Notes under the pieces: generated by a model
The model's input: only the letters and a program-made list of their open reading frames with translations
What the model was told of the DNA's origin: nothing
Databases searched by the model: none
Origin: Callorhinus ursinus
Taxonomy: Eukaryota; Chordata; Mammalia; Carnivora; Otariidae
Direction of reading: 5' to 3'
NCBI RefSeq assembly: GCF_003265705.1
Contig: NW_020312903.1
Coordinates: forward strand, 24,286,107 to 24,350,106
DNA length: 64,000 bases
Position numbers and translations under genes: made by a program
Part shown: positions 47,536-59,905 of the stretch, piece by piece
Layout of the letters: each line of letters opens with the position of its first letter
Position numbering within the stretch: the stretch's first letter is position 1

Positions 47536-49431
47536 TGCTCAAAATCTGCCTCATCTCTTCTGCTCCCTGAGCCCATAGACAATACTCACACATATGTGCA
47601 CACACACGTATGCATGTGTACACACATACTGGATAGAATGTGGAGAGAACTCTGGGTCATATTGATATTGGCAACTTTAAGTGAAGAAAGTCAATGAATT
47701 GTATTGATTAATACAAGTTTATGTTTTTCTTTTTATTAATCTGGTCATGAAATTTGCATTACTCCTATTATTCAACTTCAATAATGGGTTCATTTATATG
47801 TAATAGTATTCACTGTGACTAAGAGAGGTAAGAGAATAGTCCTTTTTTTTGTCACTTGATGCAATCCTATATATAAAATACATTTAAAATATAACAGGTT
47901 AATATTTTGTAACTCTTACTTTTATTTATATTATAAATTCAAATATTTCATTATTCTAGCATAAGAAATTACTTGCAGTTCTTTTGACCCCGTGGTGGGT
48001 GATGTTATGTGGATAATACTATCAAAGTATTTCCTGACACATAATAATGAAAAAGTGTGCAAAATACTTGGCTGTTCTGTGGTAGTTATTAATTGCCTTT
48101 GTATTACAGTGGTTGGTCCTCTAACTGAAGCTGATTGAGTTAATAACTGAATGTTTGGAATACTGATTTACAGCTGGCTTTTTCTATGTGTTTGAATTTA
48201 CCATGGTAACCATGAATTGGTTTTCTTACTGTGTTGTGTATTGCTTTAAATTAAACTGATGGGATTAATAAATGAATAGCAATTATAAAAGCTGTACAGC
48301 CAATGTTTCATTATCTTGGTTATTTTCTATTATGCTCACATACAGACCTCTAACTTCCCATTTGCCTATCACTGCCTACTATAGGTTATTCATGTTAAAC
48401 ATCATATGCCTTAATCTATGTACCAATATGGACATCATTTTTACATTTTTCATTACTTTTAATTCTAAAGAGTATTTGAGAAGGCATAGTGTTGAAACTA
48501 CTACCTGTGTATATTCATATAACAATACTGAGAATTTGAGTAGTTCATTATATTTTCACCATAATTTTTATTACCTTATCTTTTCTTTGAGGGCATAACA
48601 CATTTATTTTGAAATATCACATCAATTCATTTATTTGTTTTTTTTTGTAAAATAGTTTCATAGTCTAGCAAGTAGAGGATTAATTTTTTTATTATTTGCC
48701 CCAGCCTGTCAGTAATAGAAAGAACAAAGTGAAAATTTTCTACTTCATTTACTTCCAGTTTACCTTTAGTAAATTTTTTTTCTGTCAGGCACTACAAGAA
48801 TTATCTCCTTGGATCAAAATTTTTATTGTTTTTGTTCCCTGTTCTAAAACTTTTAACAACTTTCCATTACCTGTATGATCCCTCCCAGTCTTTGGCGTGA
48901 AGTTCAGCTACATAAACTGACCAATTTTCTGACCTATTTTTTTTTTTAAGTAACCTAATGTAAGTTTTACTTACAGCAAAAATATAAGATATATATTCTA
49001 AAAATAACTATTCTCAATATGAAGGATAAATTGGAGATTAAACTTGAGGCAAGCAAACTGGCTAGGTTCTATTATTGGTTCATGTGAGATAAGAACCTGT
49101 GTTTCCAGAAGCAAAATAGAGAAAGCAAACCTCTGTGGGACATGCTTCTTATAATGGTCTTTAACTGGGCATTTTTACATAGTCAAAATTAAGAGGTATC
49201 AAATATAATATAGCTAATGAGTTTAAGGGAGAAATGATCTTGTGATCACTTCATAGATGGATCTTTTCTGTTCCATGTCAGAAGACCATCTCCATAAACA
49301 CAAGTCATCTGGCAAATGTAGATTAATGATCACAAGAACAGGCAAGAACAACACTTACACACCTTACTACTAAACCAAGAAAAGTTAATTTAGAATCTCA
49401 CTATAGTATATACTATAGTCAAACTCTATTA
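47536..49431. other. No gene; mostly unassigned
   Basis: Includes CA/TA-rich text at 47585-47630. The open frame at 48272-48598 has no recognisable motif. Confidence 0.35.
48065..48265. promoter_or_regulatory. Candidate conserved element with RFX-like palindrome
   Basis: Perfect 12-bp palindrome ttaccatggtaa at 48198-48209 extends to an X-box-like taccatggtaacca. HNF1/homeodomain-like 'gagttaataactgaa' lies at about 48138, and the surroundings are non-repetitive. Motif-based inference only. Confidence 0.25.
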
Positions 49432-49447
49432 GAATTAAGTTTCTGTG

Positions 49448-49636
49448 GGGTGCATGGGTGGCTCAGTTGGTTAAATGTCTGCCTTCAGTTCAGGTCATGA
49501 TCCTAGGGTTCTGAGGTCGAGTCCCACATTGGTCTCCTTGCTCCACAGGGAGTCTGCTTCTCCCTCTGCCCCTCCTCCCACTTGTTCTCTCAATCTCTCT
49601 CTCTCTCAAAGAAATAAAATCTTAAAAAAAAAAAAA
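49448..49636 (+). mobile_element. CAN-SINE
   Basis: Head 'tgcatgggtggctcagttgg', CT tract 49585-49608, tail AAAGAAATAAAATCTTA(n). Flanks at 49432-49447 and 49637-49652 share 12 of 16 bases ending tttctgtg. Confidence 0.94.
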
Positions 49637-50065
49637 GAACTGTATTTCTGTGTATATATGGGGAAGAAGGAATCTGTTTATTTATTTATTTATTTTGGTT
49701 GCTGTTACTCCATGTGCAAAATTTCAGGTGGGTAATTAAAGAATTGTACTTAAGAAATCGTGGTGAAAACTTTATAAATAATCCAATCCATTTAAATTCA
49801 TTTCAACAAGTGAGTCTTGAGGACCCACTGTATTCAATGCAAAAAGAATGATTGATGGAACTATTTTGACTTGAAAAAGAAGACATCAAGTTGAGGGGGG
49901 TGGAGGTGTTATAAGAGCTGACTTACTTTTTGAAAGAAGTATGTGTTCTTTTTTGTACTAGATCATAAATGCAGAAGCAATGACTGAAAGTTGTCCAAAG
50001 GCAACTGTCAGCTTAATATTAGAAAGAACTTCACAATTTAGAACTATCTAAAAATCAAATTGGGT

Positions 50066-50303
50066 GGGGACACTGGGTGGCTCAGTTGGTTAAGCATCTG
50101 CCTTTGGCTCAGGTCATGATCCCAGGGTCCTGGGATCGAGCCCACACTGGGCTCCCTGTTCATCAGGGAGTCTGCTTCTCCCTCTTCCTCTGCCCACCCT
50201 CCTCTCCACACCCCCCACCCCCGCCACACTCACGTTCCCTCTCTCTCCCAATCTCTCTCTCTCTCAAATAAATAAAATCTTAGAAAAATAATAAATTAAA
50301 AAT
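50066..50303 (+). mobile_element. CAN-SINE with target duplication
   Basis: Head 'cactgggtggctcagttgg', body 'cagggtcctgggatcgagcc', C-rich and CT-rich tract, extended A/AAAT tail. Flanks aaaatcaaattgggt (50051-50065) and aaaaataaaatgggt (50304-50318). Confidence 0.95.
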
Positions 50304-50454
50304 AAAAATAAAATGGGTAACAGTGTGCCAAATCGCTGTCTAATCAGAGAAGAAATTGTCTCTTTTTTGAGCTACTATAATCTGGACTCACATATTGAGT
50401 AGAAGGTTGATTTAAATTATTTCTAGTCTCATTGTATGCATGGTAACATGTAGA

Positions 50455-50610
50455 GAACAGAAAACTGGGGGCTTGAATATCTGGTCCTGGTATGACATTT
50501 ACTAGATGACTGAATTAGGTCAGGTAATTCAACTTTGAATTTTAAATTCCTTCATCTCTCTATTAAAGACATTACTTCCTTAACAATAAATTAATGGTAT
50601 TATATTGATA
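50455..50610 (+). repeat. MIR SINE, diverged
   Basis: 'gacatttactagatgactga', 'aggtcaggtaattcaacttt', 'ccttcatctctctatt' follow sense MIR order. Confidence 0.5.
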
Positions 50611-51593
50611 CCTGAGAGAAAAAGAAGGAAAATAATTCAATTGTCCTGAAAAAACTACATCCAATCTGGATGTATCATCTTCTTGATGAATTTTTAGTAG
50701 AATACTTGTAATTATAACTGTACTTTTTACAACTAGATGTACTAGCACTCTGTATATGTGACAAGCAGTGGTATTATTACAAAATTATTTTAAGCAATTC
50801 ATAATTAGGTAACCTAAAGATATTCACTTTTGTATGTTTCAATTTCAAAATTCCAGAAGTGTTTCTCATTTTGATAAAATATAGAATAGTTTATTTGACT
50901 TTTATGCACATATCCATGTAAATCTTAATTGGATTTATGCCTCAGGGTTCTCGTCAAAGATCAATTAAAAGCATTAACCATCTGATCTAAGGCTGTCCTC
51001 TGAGGACCATGAAATTAGCCTTTTCTCAGATCCATCGTTTAATATTCTTTAGAACTATGTTTATCTCAATGGATTTATGTAGTCAAAATGTGTGTGTTAT
51101 CTCTGCAAAGAACTCAAACCACTTCAACAAAGCAATTTTATATTAAAATTATAATTGTTATTTATAACAGCCATCATGCTTTCTGCTTCCTTGTCCAGTG
51201 GAGATGAGATCTTTTAAGAATTTCAGCAATTTCTCTAATCCCAGGCCATTCTCTAAGACTTGAGGGGGTTCATTCCAGAAATAAACAGTATCTGTTACAG
51301 TTCATTTCCCTGTTGCTTCTTTAGGGAAATGAATATAACACTTCAATGCCAGAAAAGAAAAAGCTGTGTGTGTGTGGTGGGGTAGGGGGAGAAAAACAGC
51401 TACATTTTCAAATGTCAGTAGGCCCATATGGCATCTGACCTAGGAACAAATGGTCAGCTAGAATAACTCTCCCCGCCCCAGTCCATCACTGATCACTGAC
51501 CTCCTGCTGCTCTTGTTGATGTGTAATAAAAAATGCTTTTGTGCTCCCTGAGCGGAATATTTTACATTGCAAATATACTGAATTTCATTCAGT
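50611..51593. other. No gene; unique sequence
   Basis: 50880-51290 is non-repetitive with a TCF/LEF-like 'tcaaagatcaat' (50956) and several homeodomain-type cores. It could be conserved; not testable here. Confidence 0.35.
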
Positions 51594-51680
51594 ATATATA
51601 TATATATATATATTCAGAATATATATACAACACATTAAATATATATATATATATTCAGAATATATATACAACACATTAAA
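51594..51680. repeat. (TA)n and two 41-bp tandem units at the L1 5' junction
   Basis: 'attcagaatatatatacaac' followed by acattaaa occurs at 51612-51639 and again at 51653-51680, period 41. The second unit runs into the L1. Confidence 0.93.
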
Positions 51681-51843
51681 AAAATCATTCACTGGGGCAC
51701 CTGGGTGGCTCAGTCTGTTAAGTGGCTGCCTTCAGCTCAGGTCATGATCCCAGGGTTCGGGAATCAAGTCCCGCATCAGGCTCCCTGCTCGGAGGGGCGC
51801 CTGCTTCTCCCCCTCTCTCTGCCTGCCGCTCCCCCTGCTTGTG

Positions 51844-51882
<39 letters not shown>

Positions 51883-54330
51883 AAATAAATAAATAAATCT
51901 TAAAAAAAAATCATTCACCACAATCAAGTGGGGTTCATTCCTGGGCTGTGAGGGTAGTTCAATACTCACGTATCAATCATTGTGATATAGCACATTAATA
52001 AGAGAAAGGATAAGAACCACATAATCATCTCAATAGATGCAGAAAATGCATTTGACAAAGGACAACATCCATTCACAATAAAAACCTTCAACAAAGTAGG
52101 TTTAGAGGGAATATACCTCAACCTAATAAAGGCCATATATGAAAAAACCCACAGCTAACATCATTCTAAATGGATAAAATGGGTTAAAGGGGGTAAAAAA
52201 AGTAAATAAAAAAGTAAAAACTGAGAGCTTTTCCCCTAAGGTCGGGAACAAGACAGTGCACTCTCAGCACTTTTATTCAACAGAGCACTGGAAGTCCTGG
52301 TCACAGCAATCAGACAACAAAAAGAAGTAAGAGGCGTCCAAATCAGCAAGGAAAAAGTAAAACTTTCACTGTTTGCAGATGGCATGATACTGTATATAGA
52401 AAACCTGAAATACTCCACCCAAAAACTGCTAGAACTGATAAACGAATTCAGTAATGTTGCAGGATGCAAAATCAATGTACAGAAATCTGTTGCATTTCTA
52501 TGCACCAATAATGAAGCAGCAGAAAGAAAAATTAAGGAATCACTCTCATTTACAATTGTACCCAAAACAATAAGATACATAGGAATAAACTTAACCAAAG
52601 GGGGGAAAGACCCGTACGCCAAAAAGTATAAAACACTGATGAAAAAATTGAAGATGACATAAAGAAACGGAAAGGCATTCCATGCTCATGGATTGGAAGA
52701 ACAAATACTGTTAAAATCTCAATACTACCCAAAGCAGTCTATACATTTAATGCAATCCCTACCAAAATACCAACAGCATTTTTCACAGAGCTAGAACAAA
52801 CAAACCCAAAATTTTTATGGAACCACAAAAGACCTTGAATAGCCGAAGCAATCATAAAAAAGAAAAGAAAAGCTGGAGGCATTAAAATTCCAGACTTCAA
52901 GTTGTATTACAAAGCTGTGGTAATCAAAACAGTATGGTACTGGCACAAAAATAGACACATAGATCAATAGAATAGAATAGAAAACTCAGAAATAAATCCA
53001 CAAGTATATGGCTAATTAATCTTTGACAAAGCAGGAAAGAATATCCAATGGGAAAAGGACAGTCTCTTCAACAAATGGTGTTTGGAAAACTGGACAGCAA
53101 CATGCAAAAGAATGAAATTGGATCATTGTTTTCCCTACACACAGAAATAAACTCAAAATATGAGGCTTGAAACCATTAAAGTCCTTCAAGACAGCACAGG
53201 CAGTAATTCTCTGACATTGGCCATAACTTTTTTCTAGATAAGTCTCCTGAGGCAAGGGAAACAAAAGCAAAAATAAACTTTGGGACTACATCAAAATAAA
53301 AAGCTTCTGCACAGCAAAGGAAACAATCAACAAAACTAAAAGACAACCTATGGAATGGGAGAAGATATTTGCAAATGACATATCAGATAAAGGGCTAGTA
53401 TCCAAAGTATGTAAAGAACTTATACAAGTCAACACCCAGAAACCAAATATTCCAATGAAAAAATGGGCAGAAGATACAGACATTTTTCCCAAGAAGACAT
53501 ACAGATGACCAATAGACACATGAAAAAATACTAAAAATCACTGATTATCAGGGAAATGCAAATCAAAACTACAATGAGCTATCACCTCACACCTGTCAGA
53601 ATGACTAAAATCAACAACACAAGAAACAACAGGTGTTGGTGAGGATGTGGGAGATAGGGGAACCCTCTTGTACTGTTGGTAAGAATGGAAACTGGCACAG
53701 CCACTGTTAAAAACAGTATGGAGTTTCCTCAAAAAGTTAAAAATAGAACTACCCTACCATCCAGCAATGGCACTACTAGGTATTTACCCAAAGAATACAA
53801 AAATACGAATTCAAAGGGATACGTGTCCCCCTGTATTTATTGTAGCATTACTTACAATGGCCAAGATACGGAAGCAGCCCACGTATCTATCAACTAATGA
53901 ATGGATAAGGAAGATGTGGTACATTTATACAATGGAATATTATTCAACCATAAAAAAGAATGAAATCTTGCCATTTACAACAACATGGATGGGAGCTAGA
54001 GAATATTATGCTAAGCGAAATAAGTCACTCAGAATAAGCAAATACCATATGATGTCACTCACATGTGGAATTTAATAAATGAAAAAAATGAGCAAAGGGG
54101 AAAAAGAGAAAGGAAGAGGCAAACCAAGAAACAGACTCTTAACCATAGAACAAACTGATGGTTACCAGAGGGGAAGTGAGTAGGTGAATGGGGGAAACAG
54201 GTGTCGGGGATTAAGGAGTGTACCTGTTGTGATGTTGCCATGGAAGTGTTGAATCACTATATTGTACATCTGAAATGAATATTACACTATATGTTAATTA
54301 ATTGGATTTAAATAAAAACTTAAAGAATAA
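51668..54330 (+). pseudogene. 5'-truncated L1 with dead ORF2 remnant
   Basis: Begins within the ORF2 reverse-transcriptase region ('aatcattcaccacaatcaag'), is interrupted by a CAN-SINE at 51693-51903, and runs to an A-rich 3' end at 54330. The RT metal-binding box that should read FADD is Phe-Ala-Asp-Gly (52372-52383). Open pieces at 52384-52662 and 53767-54075 match the RT/thumb and the ORF2 C-terminus ('WIRKMWYIYTMEYYS'). It starts mid-domain, has many stops and lacks ORF1 and the endonuclease. No active protein is expected. Confidence 0.95.
51693..51903 (+). mobile_element. CAN-SINE nested in L1, 15-bp target duplication
   Basis: Head 'ggggcacctgggtggctcag', long (CT)n 51848-51879, tail AAATAAATAAATAAATCTT. 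aaaaaaatcattcac at 51678-51692 and 51904-51918 is a perfect duplication of L1 sequence, proving it inserted after the L1. Confidence 0.96.
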
Positions 54331-56029
54331 ATTTAGAAAAGTATTCAGGGAATATATCACAGAAGACCTCATAATGATGACTTTTTTCCATTAGACACTA
54401 GAAAAATATTCAAGGGTTTCAAGCTGGATTGTTATAGGATTAGTTGTTTGGGTTTTTTTAAATTATTCTGGAAGTATGGATCTGCATTATAATAAGATAG
54501 TGTACTTCAATTGTCTCTACATTTGTGTTATAATTATCTATGTATATGTCTGTATCATCAGCTACAATCCAGATTGTTGAGGGAAGAAATTAACATATTT
54601 ATTTTAGCAATTAAAATACCTGCCATGATGTCAGGTATTTCTAGTAAGTACTTATAGTAAGTACTCCTACACTATTATAGATTATTTCTTGAATGTATCC
54701 ATCATATCCAAAACTACAAATATGTCTATGTAATCCTCAAATAGTTTTAAAAGATGCTAAGATTAAAACTCTAGGTTTTTTTTCCTTTTATATAGTAGGA
54801 ATTAGTATGCAAATTTCTTTTTCTGCGTTAAATATGTTATCCTTTTTTCAGCAGCTGTAGAGTGAGTTTTTAAACTTGAGGTACAAAAAAAGAGATCACA
54901 ATCTAAGTTTACTATTCATAGGGGGTGGGTCTTCCTCCTAACACTATTCTTCGCGTTCCACATCACAGGGGCAGCAAAATGTGTTAATTTCTTTTGCCTA
55001 GATATTAGGAACTTAAAGACTCCTTTTGACCAAAAAAAAAAATATATATATATATACAATTTAGGGTAAGCGAGACCAAGAGAGGCCAAGAAGGTCAGAA
55101 AAAACAGAACCAGGATGTGCCTTCTAAAATCATTATCCTTTCAGCCAAGCAGTAGACAACAGAGTATAACTGAGCAGAGATATTCAACATGTCTTTTTTG
55201 GCCATCTAAAAGATATCATTCACATGAGCAACATGCTACCTCAAGTAATGGCTACTTATTCTCCCAGTTTTTACAGAAAATTCTGTGTTAACTGAAATGA
55301 CACCCTCCCTTTTTTCCCAGTGAGCCTTAGCACCACAGGAAGACTGACAAACCTCAGCCCTTAATTAGCCACATAAGCAAAAAGTAGCTACACAGAACAA
55401 CATAAGGAAAATACCTGGTTAGCTTACAACAGCAGAAAAATGGAGCCTCAAAGAATTCAATTCAGAGATGCCAGGTGAGTTGATTTAAAAAAAAAAGAAA
55501 TAGGGGTTTTCATGGCTAAATAGAGATAAATTATCTCTCAACAGCAGGTGGTGCAATGCACAAAACATACAAAATGTAATTGTTTCTAAAGTATGTTTCT
55601 TATCCTTTAATTATAATGTGTTAGAATTACTTAAAATCATGTTTATAAAATGTATAAAGAACAATTCATGATACTTGCCCTAAGAAAAGTTTTAGTCCGA
55701 AAGTCGGGTCAGATACACAAACCTTAATCATTAATGTGATAATTTAAGATGTGGTAATGGAGTTATATCCAGGACTCACTGAAGGTTGTAGAGGGAGTTT
55801 ATTATCTAAATACCTCTAGGCAGGAAGGATAGTAGGGAGGGCGTCAGAGAAAAAGGAGTGTGTTTGTTGTTTGATGGATGAATAATGATGTTCAAGTGAT
55901 CAAGGGGAGAGAGTACTTCAGAGCAAACTGCATTAAAGCCTAAGAGTATATAAACCTTGAGAAGCATCTGGGGAACTCCAAGCAGATTCATCTGGCTAAG
56001 CTACAAGGTATTATCATAAAGGGAAGAAC
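54331..56029. other. No gene; unassigned sequence
   Basis: (TA)n at about 55043-55056. No repeat family or coding motif recognised. Confidence 0.35.
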
Positions 56030-56190
56030 ATGAACTTTGACGTCAAACAAGCTCATATCTCTGACCCACCACTAAGTAGTTGAGTGATTTTGAACATACT
56101 AAATAACTTATCTGAGTCTCATTTGTCAGAAAGAATAATATTTACTTTACAGGGATTCTGTGAATAGTAAACAAAACAGGCATCTAAAAT
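56030..56190 (+). repeat. MIR SINE
   Basis: 'gaactttgacgtcaaacaag', 'ccaccactaagtagttgagt', 'taacttatctgagtctc' and 'agggattctgtgaatagt' follow sense MIR. Confidence 0.65.
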
Positions 56191-56282
56191 ACCCTTCTAG
56201 TGTCTGGGTAATAGGATCCCCCTCCTCAACATCACCTTCAGAAGGAGCAATAGGGTCCTGGAAGCCTTAAACTGACTGTATA

Positions 56283-56885
56283 TGCTTCAACAGCACAGAA
56301 ATACAATTATAAGAGAATATTATGAAAAACTCTACGCCAACAAATTGGACAACGTGGAAGAAATGGATAAATTCCTAGAAATGTATAAACTACCAAAACT
56401 GTAACAGGAAGAAATAGAAAACTTGAACAGACCAAAAACCAGCAAAGAAATTGAATCAGTAATCATAAAACTCCCAACAAACAAAAGTCCAAAACCAGAT
56501 GCTTCACAGACGAATTCTACCAAACGTTTAAAGAAGAGTTAATACGTATTCTTCTCAAACTATTCCAAAAAAATTGAAATGGAAGGAAAACCTACAAATT
56601 CATTCTATGAGGCCAGCATTACCTTGATACCAAAACCAGGCAGAGAGTCCAGTAAAAAAGAGAACTACAGGCCAATATCCCTGATGAACATGGATGCAAA
56701 ACTTCTCAATAAAATACTAGCAAACTGAATCCAACAGTACATTAAAAGAATCATTCACCACGATCAAGTGGGATTCATTCCTAGGCTGCAAAGTGTGGTC
56801 CAATATTCTCAAATCAATCAATGTGATATAACACATTAATAAAAGAAAGGATAAGAACCATATGATCCTTTCAAGAGATGCTGAC
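56283..56885 (+). pseudogene. L1 ORF2 fragment, reverse-transcriptase entry region
   Basis: Encodes scattered ORF2 blocks: '[20 protein letters not shown]' from about 56658, then 'HDQVGFIP' near 56760. Frames are broken by stops. Truncated at both ends with no poly(A). Its last ~150 bp overlap the start of the L1 at 51668 in element coordinates, so it is a separate copy. Confidence 0.9.
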
Positions 56886-56914
56886 TGTACATGTAGATAT
56901 ATTTTAAGACTGAG

Positions 56915-57085
56915 CACAGAGGAAAATGAAGCCGGTTTCCTGTTTTAGGAAAATCACTGTGATGGCATCATGGAGGATGGGAAGAGCTATGCCTGGAAAC
57001 AAGGAAAACAGCAAGAAGACAGTGGCACGAGCCCGGGAAGCATGAGTCCAGAACTGAGACACCAAATGTTGAGATGGAGAGAGGG
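56915..57085 (-). repeat. L2 fragment
   Basis: 'gaaaatcactgtgatggc' and 'ctggaaacaaggaaaacag' resemble antisense L2 (ggatcactctggctgc ... gaagcagggagacc). Confidence 0.45.
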
Positions 57086-58089
57086 GTTGTTACCATGTTT
57101 ACTTCTCCCCTCTTTTCTTTTTCCATGCACGCAAAGCCTCAGCAGTTTGAAAGGCTTCAAATACAAAGTCTCCATCGCGGTTGCTGTGGTTACAATGGGA
57201 AAGGAAAAAAAAAAAACCAAAAATCCAAAACACTGTGCATCTTTTCTTCTTGCCACATTCTTAAAACAGTACTTTTATCACACTGTATTTCAGAATATTG
57301 TGTTATAGCTAATCTTTGGCCAAGAAAGTTTTCTGTTCTGGCTTTCAAAGTAAATATAAGAGAAAGCCTGTCACTCAGAACTTACCCATTGACTCATCCA
57401 AGGTATTTAAGATTCTGTACATAATGCCTGAAAAAAAGGTGTAGAGTCATGTAGCAGTGGATAAGAAGCAGTCAATAAAAATATGAATTTGGCTGCTGGG
57501 CACTGCCATTCTCGCTCAGAGCCCTATAACTACATAAATTCTCTATCATTACCAGTGCTATTTCTTGTCAAGGAGGGTTAGTTTTCACCAACTAAGCCGT
57601 ATAAGATAGACTCTGCGGGAAAATTATCCCTATCTTCCTCTAAAGCTGCTATAAGCTTTAGTTTGATTCTTCTGATTACTGTTTGAAGTTCATAGCGGTT
57701 TTTGCTAACATATTCCTACTCAATGAGACACAAGAGCTAAAATCAACACCTACCCACATTGTCATATGACATTGACCTGGCCTGTTTTTTTATGGTCTTT
57801 GCTCTCAAAATGCTTATATCCTTATAACAGGGCAGACTGCTAATAACTAAGTGCAAATCTAGTATACAAGATATAGAATATGTATATTGTATATAATAAT
57901 TGAACGTATATGTAGTAGACAAGGGTAGTTATGTCCCTGCTACCTGGGTACTCTCCAAAGCAATGTATATACATTCCAGAGCTGATTGTTCACCTCAGAT
58001 GGCTGCTTAGTTATTTTCATAGTGTTTCCTGTAATACTAGGAAAAACATAATAAGCTCTGTTTTTATGGTGCTTTCTATTTCACAAAGT
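57086..58089. other. No gene; unassigned sequence
   Basis: Overlapping frames on both strands at 56970-57424 share no recognisable motif. Poly(A) at 57207-57219. Confidence 0.35.
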
Positions 58090-59640
58090 TCTTTCTTGTT
58101 CATTCATTCATTGCATGAATAAATATTTATTAGCCCTTTATTATACAACATACGGTGTTCTTGGGATATGGCAATGAACAACGGCAGACTAGGATCCTAT
58201 CCCGTTGGAGCCTATATTCTCATTTTTCTTGGGGAAATAAATGATGCAACGTATAAGATGGTGATGAACGCAACCAAAAAAAAAAAAAATCAAGTAGAGG
58301 AAGGAGATAAGAAGTGCGCTGAGATTTGCATTTTAAAGAGTGAGGTCAGGGAAAAAGATGTAAAGGAGAAAAAGGAGCAAGTTATGCTGACATCCAAAGA
58401 AAAAGTATTCTAGGAAATGGAAACAAGATTACAAGGTCTCAGGGAGCAACAGGCTTTAGATATTCTCTAAACTTGGAGACAAGTGAGGAAAAAGGAAGAG
58501 TAATTGCAAAGAAAGCCTAGGGATGCCTGGATGGCTCAGTCGGTTGAGCATCAGACTCGATTTCAGCTCAGGTCATGATCTCAGGGAGAGGGACCCTGAA
58601 TCGGGCTCTGCACTCAGTGGGGGAGTCTGCTTGAAATTCTCTCTCTCCCTCTTCCCCTGCCCCTCGCCCTGCTCTCTCTCTCTCAAATAAATAAATAAAA
58701 TCTTTTTTAAAACAGAAGTCTAAAAAATTAATGACAGACCAGATTATGTAGGACTTGAAGACCATTTTAGGGACTTTACTTTTTACTTTGAGTGATAGGG
58801 AGTCATGGGAGGGAGCACAGCAGATCAAAAACACAATCTGACTTACAGTTTTATAAAGCTGACCGTATTTCTGGATTGAAGGAAGCAGAGGAGAACAAGA
58901 GTAGGAACAGAGACCACTCAGGAGAGGAAATCCAGGAGAGAAAAATGGTGGCCTGGACTGGAATAACAGCAGCAGAAGTGATGATATGCCTATTTTGGCT
59001 ATTTTTAAAGTGGGAGTTGAAAGGATTTCCAATTAATTGGATGTATCAATGATGACTTCAAGGTTTGGGGCCTGAATGACTGGATGGATGCTGTGGCCAT
59101 TAACTGAGATGAGGAATACTCTGGATGAAGGAGTTGTGCAAGGGGAGATTAGGAGCTCAATTTTGGCCTGGTGAATTTTAAGACATGTATTAAATACCCA
59201 GCCAGAGATGTCCAGAAGGCAGTTGCATATATATGAATCTAGAGAGTTCAGGAGAGAGTACAGACTAGAAAGAAAAAACTTGGGAATCATCAGCATATAA
59301 ACTGTATTTAAAACCATGTCACTGGGTGTGGACACCAAGAGGTTAGGTGGATGGAGCAGAGGCCCAAAAGCTGAGCTTGGAGGCACTCCAAAATTCAGGA
59401 ATTGAGATGAGAAGGAACAGCACAAGATATTAAGAAGCAGCCTATAACATGGGAAAGAAGGCATGAGAACTTGGTGTGTTTCCAGGAGAAAAAGAAATCA
59501 ACCGTGACAAGACAAAGATTGAGCATTGACTTTTGGATTTAGCAATGTGGGTATCACTGCAGATATGACAAGAGTGGTTTCTGTGGAGGGAATGCAAACC
59601 TTAGTGTAGTGAGTTAAAAAAAAAAGGAGAGTAATAGCGT
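58090..59640 (-). pseudogene. Long L2 with a decayed reverse-transcriptase
   Basis: 3' end at the left ('gttcattcattcattgcatg'). The minus-strand open stretch 59033-59464 (143 codons) shows L2/CR1 RT blocks: 'GVPPSSAFGPLL' (for GVPQGSVLGPLL) and 'DISGWVFNTCLKIHQAKIELLI' (for W..N.LKLN..KTELL), then 'NLEVIIDTS' (for NLGVxxDS). The catalytic Tyr-Ala-Asp-Asp codons survive at 59286-59297 but in a different frame. Interrupted by a CAN-SINE. Not functional. Confidence 0.8.
58520..58710 (+). mobile_element. CAN-SINE inserted in L2
   Basis: Head 'ggatgcctggatggctcag', CT tract, tail AAATAAATAAATAAAATC. Weak duplication agaaagccta / agaagtcta. The L2 resumes after it. Confidence 0.93.
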
Positions 59641-59759
59641 ATTTTAACTATATCTCCTTCAAGGGGTGTGGCTCTAAAGGGGAGCAGAGAAAGAGGGAAG
59701 TTGTAGACATGAAAATGGAGTAGAGAAAGGGCTTAGTTAAAATGGAAAAAATAACATGT

Positions 59760-59905
59760 TTATGTGCAGATACATTATCTTGTTAAGTAATCCTAACAAC
59801 CATGTGGGGTAGATAGTATTTGCTCCTATTTCACAGAGAAGACAGTGAGAGAAAGAGAGAGTGAGTGACTGAATCAGGTTATGAACTTGCCCAAGGGACC
59901 CTTAC
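59760..59905 (-). repeat. MIR SINE, diverged
   Basis: 'gtaatcctaacaaccatg', 'ggggtagatagtatttgc', 'tatttcacagagaaga', 'gttatgaacttgcccaagg' match antisense MIR. Confidence 0.65.

Noticed and set aside
48272..48598. 108-codon frame following the RFX-like region
   Set aside because: No family motif, AT-rich, and no supporting context.
56970..57424. Overlapping frames of 112, 116 and 89 codons on both strands
   Set aside because: Mutually overlapping, partly L2-derived, with no recognisable domain and no splice context.
58568..59032. Open frame of 154 codons on the minus strand
   Set aside because: It spans the CAN-SINE and the L2 it is inserted in. Its sequence is low-complexity translated repeat with no gene-like motif.
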